Origin: Bradyrhizobium barranii subsp. barranii
GTDB lineage: Bacteria > Pseudomonadota > Alphaproteobacteria > Rhizobiales > Xanthobacteraceae
DNA: 64,000 nucleotides
Direction of reading: 5' to 3'
NCBI RefSeq assembly: GCF_017565645.3
Contig: NZ_CP086136.1
Location: forward strand, 8,787,501-8,851,500
Shown: piece by piece, positions 30,099-39,285 of the stretch
Layout of the letters: each line of letters opens with the position of its first letter
Position numbering within the stretch: position 1 is the stretch's first letter
Program-made: the position numbers and the translations under genes
Notes under the pieces: generated by a model
The model's database searches: none
What the model was told of the DNA's origin: nothing
What the model saw: only the letters and a program-made list of their open reading frames with translations

Positions 30099-30830
30099 CT
30101 GCGCTCACCCCCTACCTGAGCAGCTTCCTGCGCGAGCACCTGCCCAAAGAACGCAGGGCGAGCCAGCATACCTGCGAGGCGTATGCCCAGAGCTTCCAGC
30201 TGTTGCTCCAATTTGCCGCCGGCCGACTCAAGCTCAAGCCATCGAAGATCGAGATCGAACGGCTCGACGCGCCGCTGATCTTGGCATTCCTGGAGCATCT
30301 AGAGAAGCAGCGCGGCAACTCGGCGCGAACCCGCAATGCCCGGTTCGCTGCGATCAACTCGTTCTTCCGTTACCTGGAATACAGAGTGCCATCCTGCCTC
30401 GACCAATCACGTCGGATCCATGCGATCCCGATGAAGAAGACCGATCAGGCGCTCGTCGGCTATCTCACCCGTGACGAGCTACAGGCTCTGTTAGACGCGC
30501 CAGACGTCAGCACCGTGTCCGGCATCCGTGATCGAGCGATGCTGCATCTGGCCTTCGCCGCAGGCATGCGCGTGTCGGAGCTGGTCGGCCTCCGGCTCGA
30601 TCAGATCGACCGCCAGACCATGTCCAGCGTGCACATCATGGGTAAGGGCCGTCGTGAACGTGTCTTGCCGCTCTGGAAACAAACGGCTGCAGCTGTGAAG
30701 GCTTGGCTCAAAGTGCGCCCAGTCACCGACGCTCCTGAGCTGTTCTTCAACGCCCGTGCTCAGGCGATGACCCGCTCGGGCTTTGAATACATCCTGACCA
30801 AGCATGTCGCCGCGGCCGCTCGCAAGGCGC
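30095..30830 (+). pseudogene. Tyrosine recombinase, third of the trio, C-terminus lost
   Basis: The gene starts at an ATG overlapping the previous stop and reads through the core-binding domain (LREHLPKERRAS, NARFAAINSFFRYLEY) and the first catalytic part with Arg in AFAAGMRVSELVGL and GKGRRERVLPLW. It stops matching at AAAARKAPS, before the HxxR and Tyr motifs. The remaining frame to 30895 is antisense to the MetRS-like gene. The enzyme cannot be active. Confidence 0.85.
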
Positions 30831-31239
30831 CGTCCGCAGCGAACTCATCGCAATGTTCGCAATACAGTTGGACGCCCCGCCGTACGTCGACGTAGCCGGC
30901 CGCCTGCAGCTCGCGGAATATCGCTAGAGCATTTCCCTTGTGAATCGCGCTGGACGTGCGCACGAACACATCGGGCGTAATTTGCACCGCGCGCAAACAC
31001 TCTAAGATCTTGTGAACGTATCCTTCTGCGACCTCGCTAAAGGATCGGCCGAGCTTTCGTGCCGTTTCGAGCGTATATGTGCCGTGCTCGTCTGAGCCCG
31101 TGATGTAGTAGGCCCGATGGCCGGCCATGCGTTGAAAGCGGACGAAAATATCAGCGGGCAAATACACGCCGCCGATGTGACCCAGATGTAGCTTGCCGTT
31201 AGGGCAAGGCGGCGCGGGACAGATAAAATAAGTGCGCAC
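30830..31239 (-). pseudogene. Methionyl-tRNA-synthetase-like enzyme, N-terminal quarter (hydrazine-synthetase type)
   Basis: From the GTG at 31239 the frame encodes a class I aminoacyl-tRNA-synthetase start: PAPPCPNGKLHLGHIGG with the HLGH signature at residues 18-21, then ITGSDEHGTYTLETARKLG and the zinc-knuckle start LYCEHCDEF near residue 130. About 137 residues remain of an expected 450-500; the rest is replaced by the recombinase trio. It lies one base after the cupin stop. This is not a housekeeping MetRS: no tRNA-binding domain is nearby and it is in an operon with a metal cupin and an amino-acid N-hydroxylase. Cupin plus MetRS-like is the architecture of hydrazine synthetases that join an N-hydroxy amino acid to another amino acid. 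Confidence 0.8.
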
Positions 31240-31240
31240 G

Positions 31241-31570
31241 TCAATCCCACCAGATCGAGATAAACTTGAGAGCGCTATCTTGGCTGATATTGCGGATAGT
31301 ATGCCTCTGATGTGGCGCCATGTAACACAAGCTCGTTTCGCTAACATTACGGACCTGACCGTCGACTTCGAATTCTCCACGACCAGAGATCAGCAGCCAC
31401 AGTTCGTGCTCCTGATGATCGTGCGGGTCGACCGCATCGCCTGGAGCGAGCTCCGCGACTGAAGCGCCAAATGCTGGGCTGAGACCCTCCGGGAGATGCT
31501 CCAAGAGGCGCCAGACCAGAGCGCCGTATTCGGTTCGCATCAGAGAATGATCGGGCCGCGTCGTGTACAT
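31241..31570 (-). CDS. Small cupin, probable metal-binding half of a hydrazine synthetase
   Basis: 109 residues, one cupin barrel. The metal site is complete: His50, His52 and Glu56 in DPHDHQEHELW, and His90 in PHQRHTIRN. In known cupin/MetRS enzymes such as Spb40 of the s56-p1 pathway, a cupin is fused to a MetRS-like domain and catalyses N-N bond rearrangement of an ester intermediate. Here the two parts are separate genes, one base apart. The 24-base gap to the PhyH gene and shared strand indicate an operon. A general sugar or signalling cupin is the alternative reading. Confidence 0.8.
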   Translation of the reverse strand: MYTTRPDHSLMRTEYGALVWRLLEHLPEGLSPAFGASVAELAPGDAVDPHDHQEHELWLLISGRGEFEVDGQVRNVSETSLCYMAPHQRHTIRNISQDSALKFISIWWD

Positions 31571-31594
31571 GTTGGTCTTCCTCAGACGTGGCTA

Positions 31595-32374
31595 TCAGTT
31601 GCGATAGAATATGCCATTGGGACGCTTTAGGTTCTCAAGATCTGCCACAGCTTCTTCTGGTGGGTTGTACGCACGCTTCATGCGGTTGTATTCGGTGCGT
31701 GTTGGCCTCTCAGTGGATGCGCGCTGGAACACCAAGTGAATCGCACGACGCGACCGATCGCTCTTGTTTGGCAAGGAGTAATGGGGCGCATAATCGTCAA
31801 AAATGAAAACATCCCCAGCTTTCAATCGCACCGGCTCCCATGCGAAGGCCTCGGCGATCTCCGGGTGAATCACGCCACCCGCATCCATCGGAAACATTCC
31901 TTCCTTATGGCGAGCTGGCGTGAAGAAGAGCCCACCGTTGCCCGGGCCGGAGTCGTCCACGGCGATGGATGCAATTGCGTGCACCATGCGTTCGGGTATC
32001 TTGTGCGGGACATGATAGATGTCCTGATGAGGGCGGTACCCGCCGCTGTCCGGATACTTGAAGATCAGAAGTTCCTTCAACATCCGTGTCTTCTCATTCA
32101 AGAGTGTCTCGACCGCTATACGAATGCGGCCATCGGCCAGGAGCGCGTCCCGTAGAGGGGCATGGTAGTCTAAGAAGTTCTCGGCCTTGGAAATAATTTT
32201 TCTGCTGTCACTCGTCTTCTCGAACCACAACATCCACTTGTCGGAGCTTACATCCCAACGTGCAACTTCCTCAACGTAACGAGAAATCTTGTCGCGCTTG
32301 GCTGGATCGAAGAACTTCTCCAATCGAAGGTATCCATCCTTATTCCATTTCGATTGTTGCGCCTCGGTCAGCAT
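31595..32374 (-). CDS. Phytanoyl-CoA dioxygenase (PhyH) family Fe(II)/2-oxoglutarate enzyme
   Basis: 259 residues. The facial triad is His116 and Asp118 in YRPHQDIY and His198 in APHYSL, with Arg209/210 in SRRAIHLVF for 2-oxoglutarate binding. The family hydroxylates, halogenates or desaturates small molecules and is common in natural-product clusters. It overlaps the MFS gene by 35 bases and is followed by the cupin, so it is likely a tailoring enzyme of the same pathway. Substrate is unknown. Confidence 0.85.
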   Translation of the reverse strand: MLTEAQQSKWNKDGYLRLEKFFDPAKRDKISRYVEEVARWDVSSDKWMLWFEKTSDSRKIISKAENFLDYHAPLRDALLADGRIRIAVETLLNEKTRMLKELLIFKYPDSGGYRPHQDIYHVPHKIPERMVHAIASIAVDDSGPGNGGLFFTPARHKEGMFPMDAGGVIHPEIAEAFAWEPVRLKAGDVFIFDDYAPHYSLPNKSDRSRRAIHLVFQRASTERPTRTEYNRMKRAYNPPEEAVADLENLKRPNGIFYRN

Positions 32375-33644
32375 GTGTGAGCTCCTTCCTAAAATGAGAC
32401 GGATCAGATGTGCTTTGGCCGAGGCGGGTTGCTAGCACCGCATTAAGAGCGGTCGCGCTCAATAGGCTAAGCAACATCACGTCAGGGCCGAATCCACGGA
32501 CCAACTGCCCTCCGACCATAGGAAAGCCAAAGAGCCCGAGAAAGTATGCGAGGGTAAATATCTGCGATGTAGTGGGCACGGAGACGCCGTGCTCACCGGC
32601 GAGATTGACGGCTATCGTATTCAAGGTTGAATAACTTAACCCATAGCCGGCGGCAAAGAGGACAGAGGCCGCAATATAGAGTGATGTGCTGCCACCGTTG
32701 AAAAGGAACAGCACCAGAGACGCAGCGGTCAGTAGGATGAGCGTGAGTGCCAGTCGGCGTAACGGCAGGCTGCCCATGAGGTGAGCGACAGAGAAGCGTA
32801 GTATCACGCTCGTAGCAGTGAAAAAGAGAAAGAACAGATCGGAGTTCAGGTGACGTGAGGCGGAATACGCGCTCTGATATGTGGACAGCCCCGCGAACAC
32901 GCAGCCTGAAATCGCAATCATGGCGATGGGGAGTGCTGTGCACTTCTGAAGGAGTGTCGTAGTCGCGGCCAGAGTAATTGCGATATCTGGCATAGCCAGT
33001 GCCGATAGCCTCGACGTCGCGCGTCTTGTAAGGTCTACGCAGGCGGCGGCGATCACGCACGCAATCGCAAGCACCGCATAAATCGTGGCCAGCGAACCAG
33101 TGTATTTTGCGAGCAAGTGACCAAGTGGAGCTGCCAGGCCGAGCCCAGCCATTTGTGATCCGGATAAGACCGTCAAATACTGAATACGTGCTGAGGGCCG
33201 TAGATGGCGGATGATCTGCAGCGGTGCCAAAATGAAGAACACTGACCAGGCAGCGCCCACCAGCAAGCCTCCACCGTACGCAGCTCGCGTATCGAGGGCA
33301 GCGCCGGCAAAGGCAAGCATGGCTAACGCCATAAACAAGGATGCGACAGTCAACGTGGGCAATAGGCCTATCCGCTTTGCCAGCCACCCTGCCAAGCAAC
33401 AGGAAACGAGAGTGGTAGCCATGCCGCTGGAAATGATAAGACCAGCGGCTTGACCATCCGTTTCGAGCGCATGCATGTAGTCCGGCAATAGAAAGCTAGT
33501 GCCGTAAGCTGCTGCAATGACAATGGAGGCAATCAAAAATGGTACAAAGGCGCGGTAGTCGAGCGTGCCTGAAAGCTGATCGGCGGGGTTGGCCGTTCCA
33601 TCCGCAATCCGGCCCCGCAGCGGTGAGGTCGAGCCGCCGTTCAT
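32340..33644 (-). CDS. MFS-family transporter, probable product exporter
   Basis: 434 residues with about 12 hydrophobic helices. The motif after helix 2 is GWLAKRIGLLP, a shortened form of the MFS loop signature. The start at 33644 overlaps the stop of the N-hydroxylase gene (ATGA), and its end overlaps PhyH, so it is translated within this operon. Sequence alone does not define the substrate; the context suggests export of the metabolite or self-protection. Confidence 0.85.
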   Translation of the reverse strand: MNGGSTSPLRGRIADGTANPADQLSGTLDYRAFVPFLIASIVIAAAYGTSFLLPDYMHALETDGQAAGLIISSGMATTLVSCCLAGWLAKRIGLLPTLTVASLFMALAMLAFAGAALDTRAAYGGGLLVGAAWSVFFILAPLQIIRHLRPSARIQYLTVLSGSQMAGLGLAAPLGHLLAKYTGSLATIYAVLAIACVIAAACVDLTRRATSRLSALAMPDIAITLAATTTLLQKCTALPIAMIAISGCVFAGLSTYQSAYSASRHLNSDLFFLFFTATSVILRFSVAHLMGSLPLRRLALTLILLTAASLVLFLFNGGSTSLYIAASVLFAAGYGLSYSTLNTIAVNLAGEHGVSVPTTSQIFTLAYFLGLFGFPMVGGQLVRGFGPDVMLLSLLSATALNAVLATRLGQSTSDPSHFRKELTHADRGATIEME

Positions 33645-34599
33645 GTGCCACCCGATACCTGTCGGGTCGATCGCATCGCCACCACACCGGCGTCTCGTTC
33701 AGACGCGTCCGAAGTTGCGTAAACCTGAATCATCTGCCTACCGGATGTATTCAAATAGAACGGTCGGCCGAGGAGGCTATTGATAATTTGGCTGTTACGG
33801 TACGCGACCAAAGATAGATTGGCGCTCTGCAATCCGTGCTGCACGCGGCTTTGATTTTGTAGATATATTGGTCCTGGCACGGGCCGACCGAAGCGGACTG
33901 CATAGTCCGGGCCAAGTACTGGCAGGCCATCTTCCATACATGCTCCCTCGAGCAGGGCCTCCAAGAAGGGCGGCGTACGCGGCTGGAAACCAGTAGCAAG
34001 CACTATACGATCGACTAGAATGCAGCTATTTCGCTGCGTTGCGATCTCATCTAGATCTACTCGCCAACCCATTTTGTGGGAGGTGATGCCTTTCACGACT
34101 ACGCTGGGCAACACACGAAAACGGTCGGTCAGCGTGCCATCCACGCTGCGTTCGTACAGCATTTCATATAAGCGGTTGCACAAGTCGACGGAAATGCCAT
34201 CGCTCGTAAGCATCTCGCCCTCGACTATATCGCGGCGTTGCTGAAGCGGTAGAGCGTGAAAGCGACGGCTATACGCGGGCGTATAAGCTTCATTCACGAA
34301 GCTGTTGTCGTCGATGGCAAAAAAGTTCGAACGCGACGTTGACCACGTGATCTGGGTGGATACAGAACGAGTAAGAATGTCCTCGGTAATCTCAGCGCCA
34401 CTCTGACCGCCTCCCACAACGAGCACATGCTCGGCTGCTTGCGGTAGCGGCCGCTCGAGATAGTCAGCTGCATGGTAGAGAGTGCCACATAGCAAAGATC
34501 TGGCACAGGCGGGGATTTTGGGCTCTACGCCAACACCAACAACAACAGCGCGCGCTAAGTATGTGGTTGTATTCGTGCTGATGCGGTAGCCGTCCCTAA

Positions 34600-36566
34600 C
34601 CCGTCCTATTCGTGAGAGTGCGGCTTTTTGGCCCGATTGATGCGGCCGCACATCTTGTCTGACGAGGCGCACAGGATTGCCTTCGGCTTTTCACCGCCTG
34701 ACGACCCGTACTTTGCAACGCGCTTGAGGTATAGGTTGGGCGAACGGGGGGCGGACGCCCCGCCGGTCAAGGACCGAGCGGCAGCAACGCGCCTGGCAAG
34801 CCGCGGATCAGGTCGGCTTCGGGACATGCCGCGGCAAACGCAAGGCGAATGCGGCTCGTGGTCTCGACCACACGGGCAGCGATTTTCAAGAGACGAAGAC
34901 GCAGCGTCGCGAACTCGGCAGCGGCCAATTCCCGGGCTTTGGGAATGGCGTCGCGCACGGTCAGCATCAGCCAATAAGCGGCCGTATGGAGCACGAGACG
35001 GACCTGGTTGGCGAGCGCCGAACGGCAGCTGGTGCGGTCGGAGGCGAGCTGTGTCTTATGCAGCTTGATCAGATTCTCTGCTTGGCCGCGCGCGCAATAC
35101 AGGCTGTCGTAGATCCACTCGGCCGAGCCGACATCGAGGCTGGTGACGACGAAGCGGATGTCGAGGCCGAGCATCGTCGCCTCAATACGGGCGACAGTGC
35201 GCCGTTCGCGATCCCAGGACTTTGCCTTGTGGCGCGTCTCGGTATAGCCACGCAGAACCGGCAGGTTCTCGATGGCGCGTCGCGTGCGGATGTCGTCGGC
35301 GACCTCGTCGACTTTTCTGGCGAGAGGCTTGGTGCCGGACAGACCGAAGATGTAGTCGATGCCGTTGGTCTCGCACCACGCCATGGCCTCCGGCCGGGCA
35401 TAGTGCCCGTCGCCACGGAACGTAATTTGCGTGTTGTGCCATCGCGTCCGGATATGCCGTACCAGGCGGCGCAGATGGGCACGCACCTCGACGCCGCCCG
35501 GCGTCTTGCCGGGCCGCAGCACGACGGCCACGGGCCGGCTCTTCTCCGTGTCGTAGACGTGGATCGGCAGGAAGCAGCGTTCGTCATAATGAGCGTTGAA
35601 CAGCGAGAGCTGCTGATGGCCGTGGACGACGTCGCAGGTATCATCGATGTCGAGCGTGACGGATGCCGGCTCGCGCGGGTAGCTATCCATCCATGCGTCG
35701 ACCAAAATGTAGGTCAGCCGGATCACGTCGCGCAGGCGCGGAGCATTCTCCAGCCGCGACAGCGTCGGCTGGGAACACAAATCCCGGCCCGTGTCCGGCA
35801 GCCGTCCGCAGGCCAGTTTGAATGCCGGATCGGACCTCAGATGATCGAGGTCGTCGGCGTCCTCGTAGCCGCAGCAGATCGCGAACATGCGAGCGCGGAG
35901 CATATCGACCAGGCTGTGCACGACCCGCGTCGGATCGCGCCGATCCGGGAACACCCGGGCCAGATTGTTGGCCAAACCGAGACGCCGCTCGGCCATCGCC
36001 AGAAGCATCACGCCCCCGTTCGAGGTTAGGCGCCCACCATCGAAGGCAGCTGTGACTTTCTTGGCGTGAACGGCTGGAAACGAGAAGGGCGGAATCGTAT
36101 CGTCGGTCATGGCGGGCGTGGCGTTCGCGGTTGGAGGTGATGGGGTTGGCTTCGCAACCGAATCCTACGCCGCATCAGCGCTTTACCCCTCAGGCGCACT
36201 CTTACGAATAAGACGGGTTAAGTTGAAGAAAGATTGAGTGACTCCCGATCATTTCTGTGCCGAAACGTGGAGTCGCGGTCGTGCCGCGTCCAAAGAAACC
36301 GGCGCGAGCGGCCTATTAGACGCGGTAGGTGATCAGCCTCCGAAACGAGACTATCAAGCATGAAGAGATCGAGCGCGAGGCAGAGGTTTTATTTGTGTTG
36401 AATTCTTGCTTCTCGATAGTGGTCTGAAATCGTATCATCGGTCATGGCGGGCGTGGCGTTCGCGGTTGAAGGTGATGGGGTGGCTTCGCAACCGAATCCT
36501 ACGCCGCATCAGCGCTTTACACCACGCTCGCCAGCCTCTCAGGCGCCCTCTCGCGAATAAGACGGG
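34600..36566 (-). mobile_element. IS1380-type unit, copy A, with duplicated left end
   Basis: 1,967 bp flanked by the 4-bp duplication CTAA (34596-34599 and 36567-36570). The ends are inverted repeats of CCCGTC(C/T)TATTCG. Inside, a complete element (34600-36217) is followed by a 349-bp tail holding passenger DNA and a truncated copy of the element's own 5-prime end, including the first codons of the transposase, that supplies the outer right repeat. Copy B has the same structure, so the whole unit moved as one. Confidence 0.9.
34767..36110 (-). CDS. IS1380-family transposase (copy A)
   Basis: 447 residues: LTSNGGVMLLAMAERRLGL at the N-terminus, DIDDTCDVVHGHQQLS holding the first catalytic Asp, FRGDGHYARPE the second, and RGQAENLIKLHKTQL with the catalytic Glu. 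It differs from copy B at few residues (SYPREP versus SYPHEP; DLIRG versus DLICG). Intact. Confidence 0.95.
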   Translation of the reverse strand: MTDDTIPPFSFPAVHAKKVTAAFDGGRLTSNGGVMLLAMAERRLGLANNLARVFPDRRDPTRVVHSLVDMLRARMFAICCGYEDADDLDHLRSDPAFKLACGRLPDTGRDLCSQPTLSRLENAPRLRDVIRLTYILVDAWMDSYPREPASVTLDIDDTCDVVHGHQQLSLFNAHYDERCFLPIHVYDTEKSRPVAVVLRPGKTPGGVEVRAHLRRLVRHIRTRWHNTQITFRGDGHYARPEAMAWCETNGIDYIFGLSGTKPLARKVDEVADDIRTRRAIENLPVLRGYTETRHKAKSWDRERRTVARIEATMLGLDIRFVVTSLDVGSAEWIYDSLYCARGQAENLIKLHKTQLASDRTSCRSALANQVRLVLHTAAYWLMLTVRDAIPKARELAAAEFATLRLRLLKIAARVVETTSRIRLAFAAACPEADLIRGLPGALLPLGP

Positions 36567-36740
36567 CTAAAGGGAATAACATCATTGACGACCTCGGAAA
36601 AGCGCAGCGTCTTGAGTCGCCCTGCGACCCACCGGTAGTACTCAATAAACTCCTGCCGCGATGTTGAAGCATTGCGCTTGTTGACAAAGCTGTAGAGCCG
36701 ACCATGCAGCGCCAAATAGTTGAGGAATGAATATGGACTA

Positions 36741-37574
36741 GGGTCCAGACTCAATTGAGCCAATATGCGACGAGAGCGGCGAGATGAACAGCGGCCAAAA
36801 AATTACGGGCGAGCTTGTCATATCGCGTGGCGATGCGCCGGAAGTCCTTGAGCCTGCAAAAGCAGCGTTCGATGACATTTCGTCCTTTGTAGGCGCGTTT
36901 GTTGAAGCGATGGATGACGACACGGTTAGATTTATTGGGGATTACGGGCTTGGCGCCACGACGAATGATTGCGCCGCGAAGCTTGTCGCCATCATACCCT
37001 TTGTCGGCGAGGAGCACGCTCATGGGTGGCGCGAGCGCCAGGACATCGGGAGCCGCAGCGATATCGGCATCCTGGCCTGGAGTCAGATGCAGGACGACCG
37101 GCCGGCAGAGCGGATCGCTCAGCGCATGGATTTTTGTCGTGCGGCCTCCGCGCGAGCGGCCGATTGCTTGATTGTGCTCCCCCCTTTTCCGCCGGAGGCA
37201 CACCGGTGAGCTTTAATCGAGGTCGAGTCGAGCGACAGTACGACGCCGTCTTCGCCAGGCTTGGCCAGCGCTTCGAAGATTGCGCACCATCGTCCTCGCT
37301 TGGCCCAGCGATTGAAGCGATTGTAGATCGTCGTGTAAGGGCCGTATTCACGTGGACAATCACGCCATCGTGCACCCGATTGCAGCATGTGAATGATGCC
37401 GCTGACGATGCGTCGGTCGTCGTCCCGATCCGGCCCCGTCAGTCCCCTCGGCAGATGCGGTTCGATACGCGCCCATTGCCTGTCGTTCAGCCAAAACAAA
37501 CCAGCGCGCATTCTCTCGCCCCCGAATCAACACGTAGGCAAGAGAATCACGTGGCGCTATTTAGGTACAGACCC
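36741..37574 (-). mobile_element. IS5-family (IS427-type) insertion sequence
   Basis: About 834 bp with GGGTC at both inverted ends and a TA target duplication (CTA if the end is placed one base in). It sits inside the N-hydroxylase gene between codons for DPT and SPY, and its removal restores the reading frame exactly. Two overlapping transposase frames lie inside. Confidence 0.85.
36751..37511 (-). CDS. IS5-family transposase in two overlapping frames
   Basis: The upstream frame (37511 to 37119) has FWLNDRQWARIEPHLPRG, GARWRDCPREYGPYTTIYNR and the first Asp in VVLSLDSTSIKAHR. The downstream frame (to 36751) has GRSRGGRTTKIHAL, LLADKGYDGDKLR with the second Asp, and NVIERCFCRLKDFRRIATRYDKL with the Glu. 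They overlap by about 85 bases. A frameshift joins the halves into the DDE enzyme, the usual organisation of the IS427 group, so this is probably functional rather than broken. Confidence 0.9.
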
Positions 37575-38119
37575 TAGTAGGATCGACCAGGGTCACGCAA
37601 TCCTTAAGCGGCGACACCTGTAGGCGGCTGTTCGGCAGCGCAAGGCCCGGATGCCAGACAAGTGCGTCTCGCTTCTCCAGGAAAAGTGCGCGGAGCGGAG
37701 TAGGTTCAATAAGCGCTGCAAGACTAAGGTTAAATGGGCCGATCCCAATTCCGATGACATCCAGCATTTCCACAGAAGCCTCCTTGAACTCGTGTAAGTT
37801 CTTGTCGTTGGCGCTCGCGTAAATTCTGTCCGGGTCTGGGTACGTCGATTGATTACTGAAGCACGTTTGTGTGACTTGGGATGCGGCAGCGGCTTGGCCT
37901 GTAGCCGCGGCAGTGGTCCGTCTGCTCAATAGCAACCGCCGTGCCACCCACAAAATCTCGACTGCGCCTTGTTGGACGAGAAGAACATGCCCACCTACGG
38001 CATTTCGTGCGGAATCGCCCCGGCAGCTCTTGTCGGATTTACGACATTGCGGCGGCAATCGGACATACACATGCGGAATTCGGAGCGCGCGGATCCATGG
38101 CTGAAAACCAACACCGTGA

Positions 38120-38323
38120 GTGCTCGTCTACGCCGACGTCGTCTTGATGAACCTTCAGTATGCACCTGCGTTGCTCCAAAAAGGCGAGACGCCGGCGGCC
38201 GCCCCGCAAGAGATGCTTCGCATTTTTGAGACCATTACCTCCGAGCATGATGTCGGGTTGTTCCGCCGTTTCGAAATTATGCGCTACCGGCATGTCAAGC
38301 GCGGTATCCCGATTCGGACGTGA
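38120..38323 (+). pseudogene. SGNH/GDSL hydrolase C-terminal fragment
   Basis: About 60 residues containing VYADVVLMNLQYAPALL and DVGLFRRFEIMRY, which resemble the C-terminal half of rhizobial SGNH-family hydrolases. There is no GDS motif and no start. The end runs into the broken traG region at about 38312. Confidence 0.45.
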
Positions 38324-39285
38324 CAGTTGTCGAGGATCGAGTGTTGGGCCCATATGCCTTCTCGATCTGGTCCAGCGACTGAGCGATCAGGAAACTCTTG
38401 ATGCCGTAGCCGGCCATGAACGCCAGCGCGGACTCGAAGAAATCGAGCCGCCGAGCGCCGGGAATTCGTCAAGCATCAGGAGAAAGCGGCGTCGGCCGGC
38501 CTTGGCCTGCAGATCTTCCGTCAAGCGGCGGCCGAGCTGATTGAGAATCAGACGGATGAGTGGCTTGGTGCGGTTGGTGTCCGAGGGCGGCACGACAAGG
38601 TAAAGCGTGGTTGGCCGATCCCCGCCGACGATGTCGATAATCCGCCAGTCGCGGCGCCGTGTCACCTCCGTCACGACGGGGTCTCGGTGGAGGCCCAGGA
38701 ACGACATCGCGATACTCAGGACGCCCAGCGTTCGTTACCGCATTTGTTCAGCAGCTCGCGGGCAGCGGAAGCGACGACGGGATGGACGCCGCCTTCGCTG
38801 AGATGCGCCGTTCGCATCATCGCGGCGAACGTCGTCTCGATCGGCCGCTTCGGATCGGACAGGAAGGCTGCGACGCCGGCGTGGGTTTTGTTTCCTCGGG
38901 ATAGAGGACGTGGAGGATGGCACCAACCAGGAGGGCGTGGCTGGTCTTCTCCCAGTAGTTCGGCTCCTCCAGGCTACCCTCCTGGTCGACCAGGATGTCG
39001 GCGATGTTCTGGACGTCGCGCACCTCCCACTCGCCGCGGCGGACCTCGAGCAACGGGTTATAGGCCGACGATTTTGCATTGGTCGGATCGAAGAGAAGGA
39101 CGCGACCGCGCTGGCTACGGAAGCCAGCGGTGAGCTGTCAGTTCTCGTCCTTGACGAACGATCGCCGAGCCCGGCCAGGTCGGGAGCGAAGGGATAACGA
39201 GGCCGACACCCTTGCCCGATCTCGTGGGAACGAAGAACAGGACATACTCCCGCCCATCATGGCGAAGATATCTAACGATGCACGC
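38310..39285 (-). pseudogene. traG: Conjugative coupling ATPase TraG/VirD4, truncated and frameshifted
   Basis: Pieces in different minus-strand frames line up in order: YLRHDGREYVLFFVPTRSG with Walker A PTRSGKGVG; VLLFDPTNAKSSAYNPLLE; NIADILVDQEGSLEEPNYW; MSFLGLHRDPVVTEVT; FLLMLDEFPALG (Walker B); and finally AQHSILDNCHVRIG. At least four frame changes occur and both ends are missing, including the membrane-anchored N-terminus. It shows that conjugation genes were once here. Confidence 0.85.

Larger units (their letters stand above)
27791..30830 (+). mobile_element. RIT element (recombinase in trio), right end missing
   Basis: Three tyrosine recombinase genes in one direction with start/stop overlaps are the definition of RIT elements. 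The left end interrupts IS66 tnpB and carries a direct repeat of ATTATGCGGAG (around 27794 and 27811), which I take as part of the terminal sequence. On the right the third recombinase breaks off and runs into the middle of a MetRS-like gene, so no right end is present. The element therefore arrived inside IS66 and later lost its 3-prime end by deletion. Confidence 0.75.
33641..37767 (-). pseudogene. Lysine/ornithine N-hydroxylase (SidA/IucD family) split by two insertion sequences
   Basis: Three pieces on the minus strand belong to one gene. Piece 1, 37767-37577, starts MLDVIGIGIGPFNLSLAAL (FAD motif) and ends in VTLVDPT. Piece 2, 36740-36571, continues SPYSFLNYLALHGRLYSF to NDVIPF. Piece 3, 34599-33641, continues RDGYRISTNTTTY, then VVGGGQSGAEI (NADPH motif) and ATGFQPRTPPF. 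Removing the IS5-type element with one TA and the IS1380-type unit with one CTAA joins them into exactly 440 codons, in frame, the normal family length. The enzyme would hydroxylate the side-chain amine of lysine or ornithine. Its coupling to the cupin/MetRS operon, not to a siderophore synthetase, points to N-N bond chemistry. Confidence 0.9.

Noticed and set aside
30830-31239. Housekeeping methionyl-tRNA synthetase
   Set aside because: It is in an operon with a cupin, dioxygenase and N-hydroxylase, starts with a GTG one base after the cupin, and a truncated essential gene would not be tolerated if it were the only copy.
36751-37511. Frameshifted, dead IS5 transposase
   Set aside because: Two overlapping frames joined by frameshifting are normal in the IS427 group, and all catalytic residues are present.
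33641-37767. Siderophore (aerobactin- or ornithine-type) biosynthesis locus
   Set aside because: No siderophore synthetase, acetyltransferase, peptide synthetase or TonB receptor lies nearby; the neighbours are cupin and MetRS-like genes instead. It remains the main alternative if the missing DNA held such genes.
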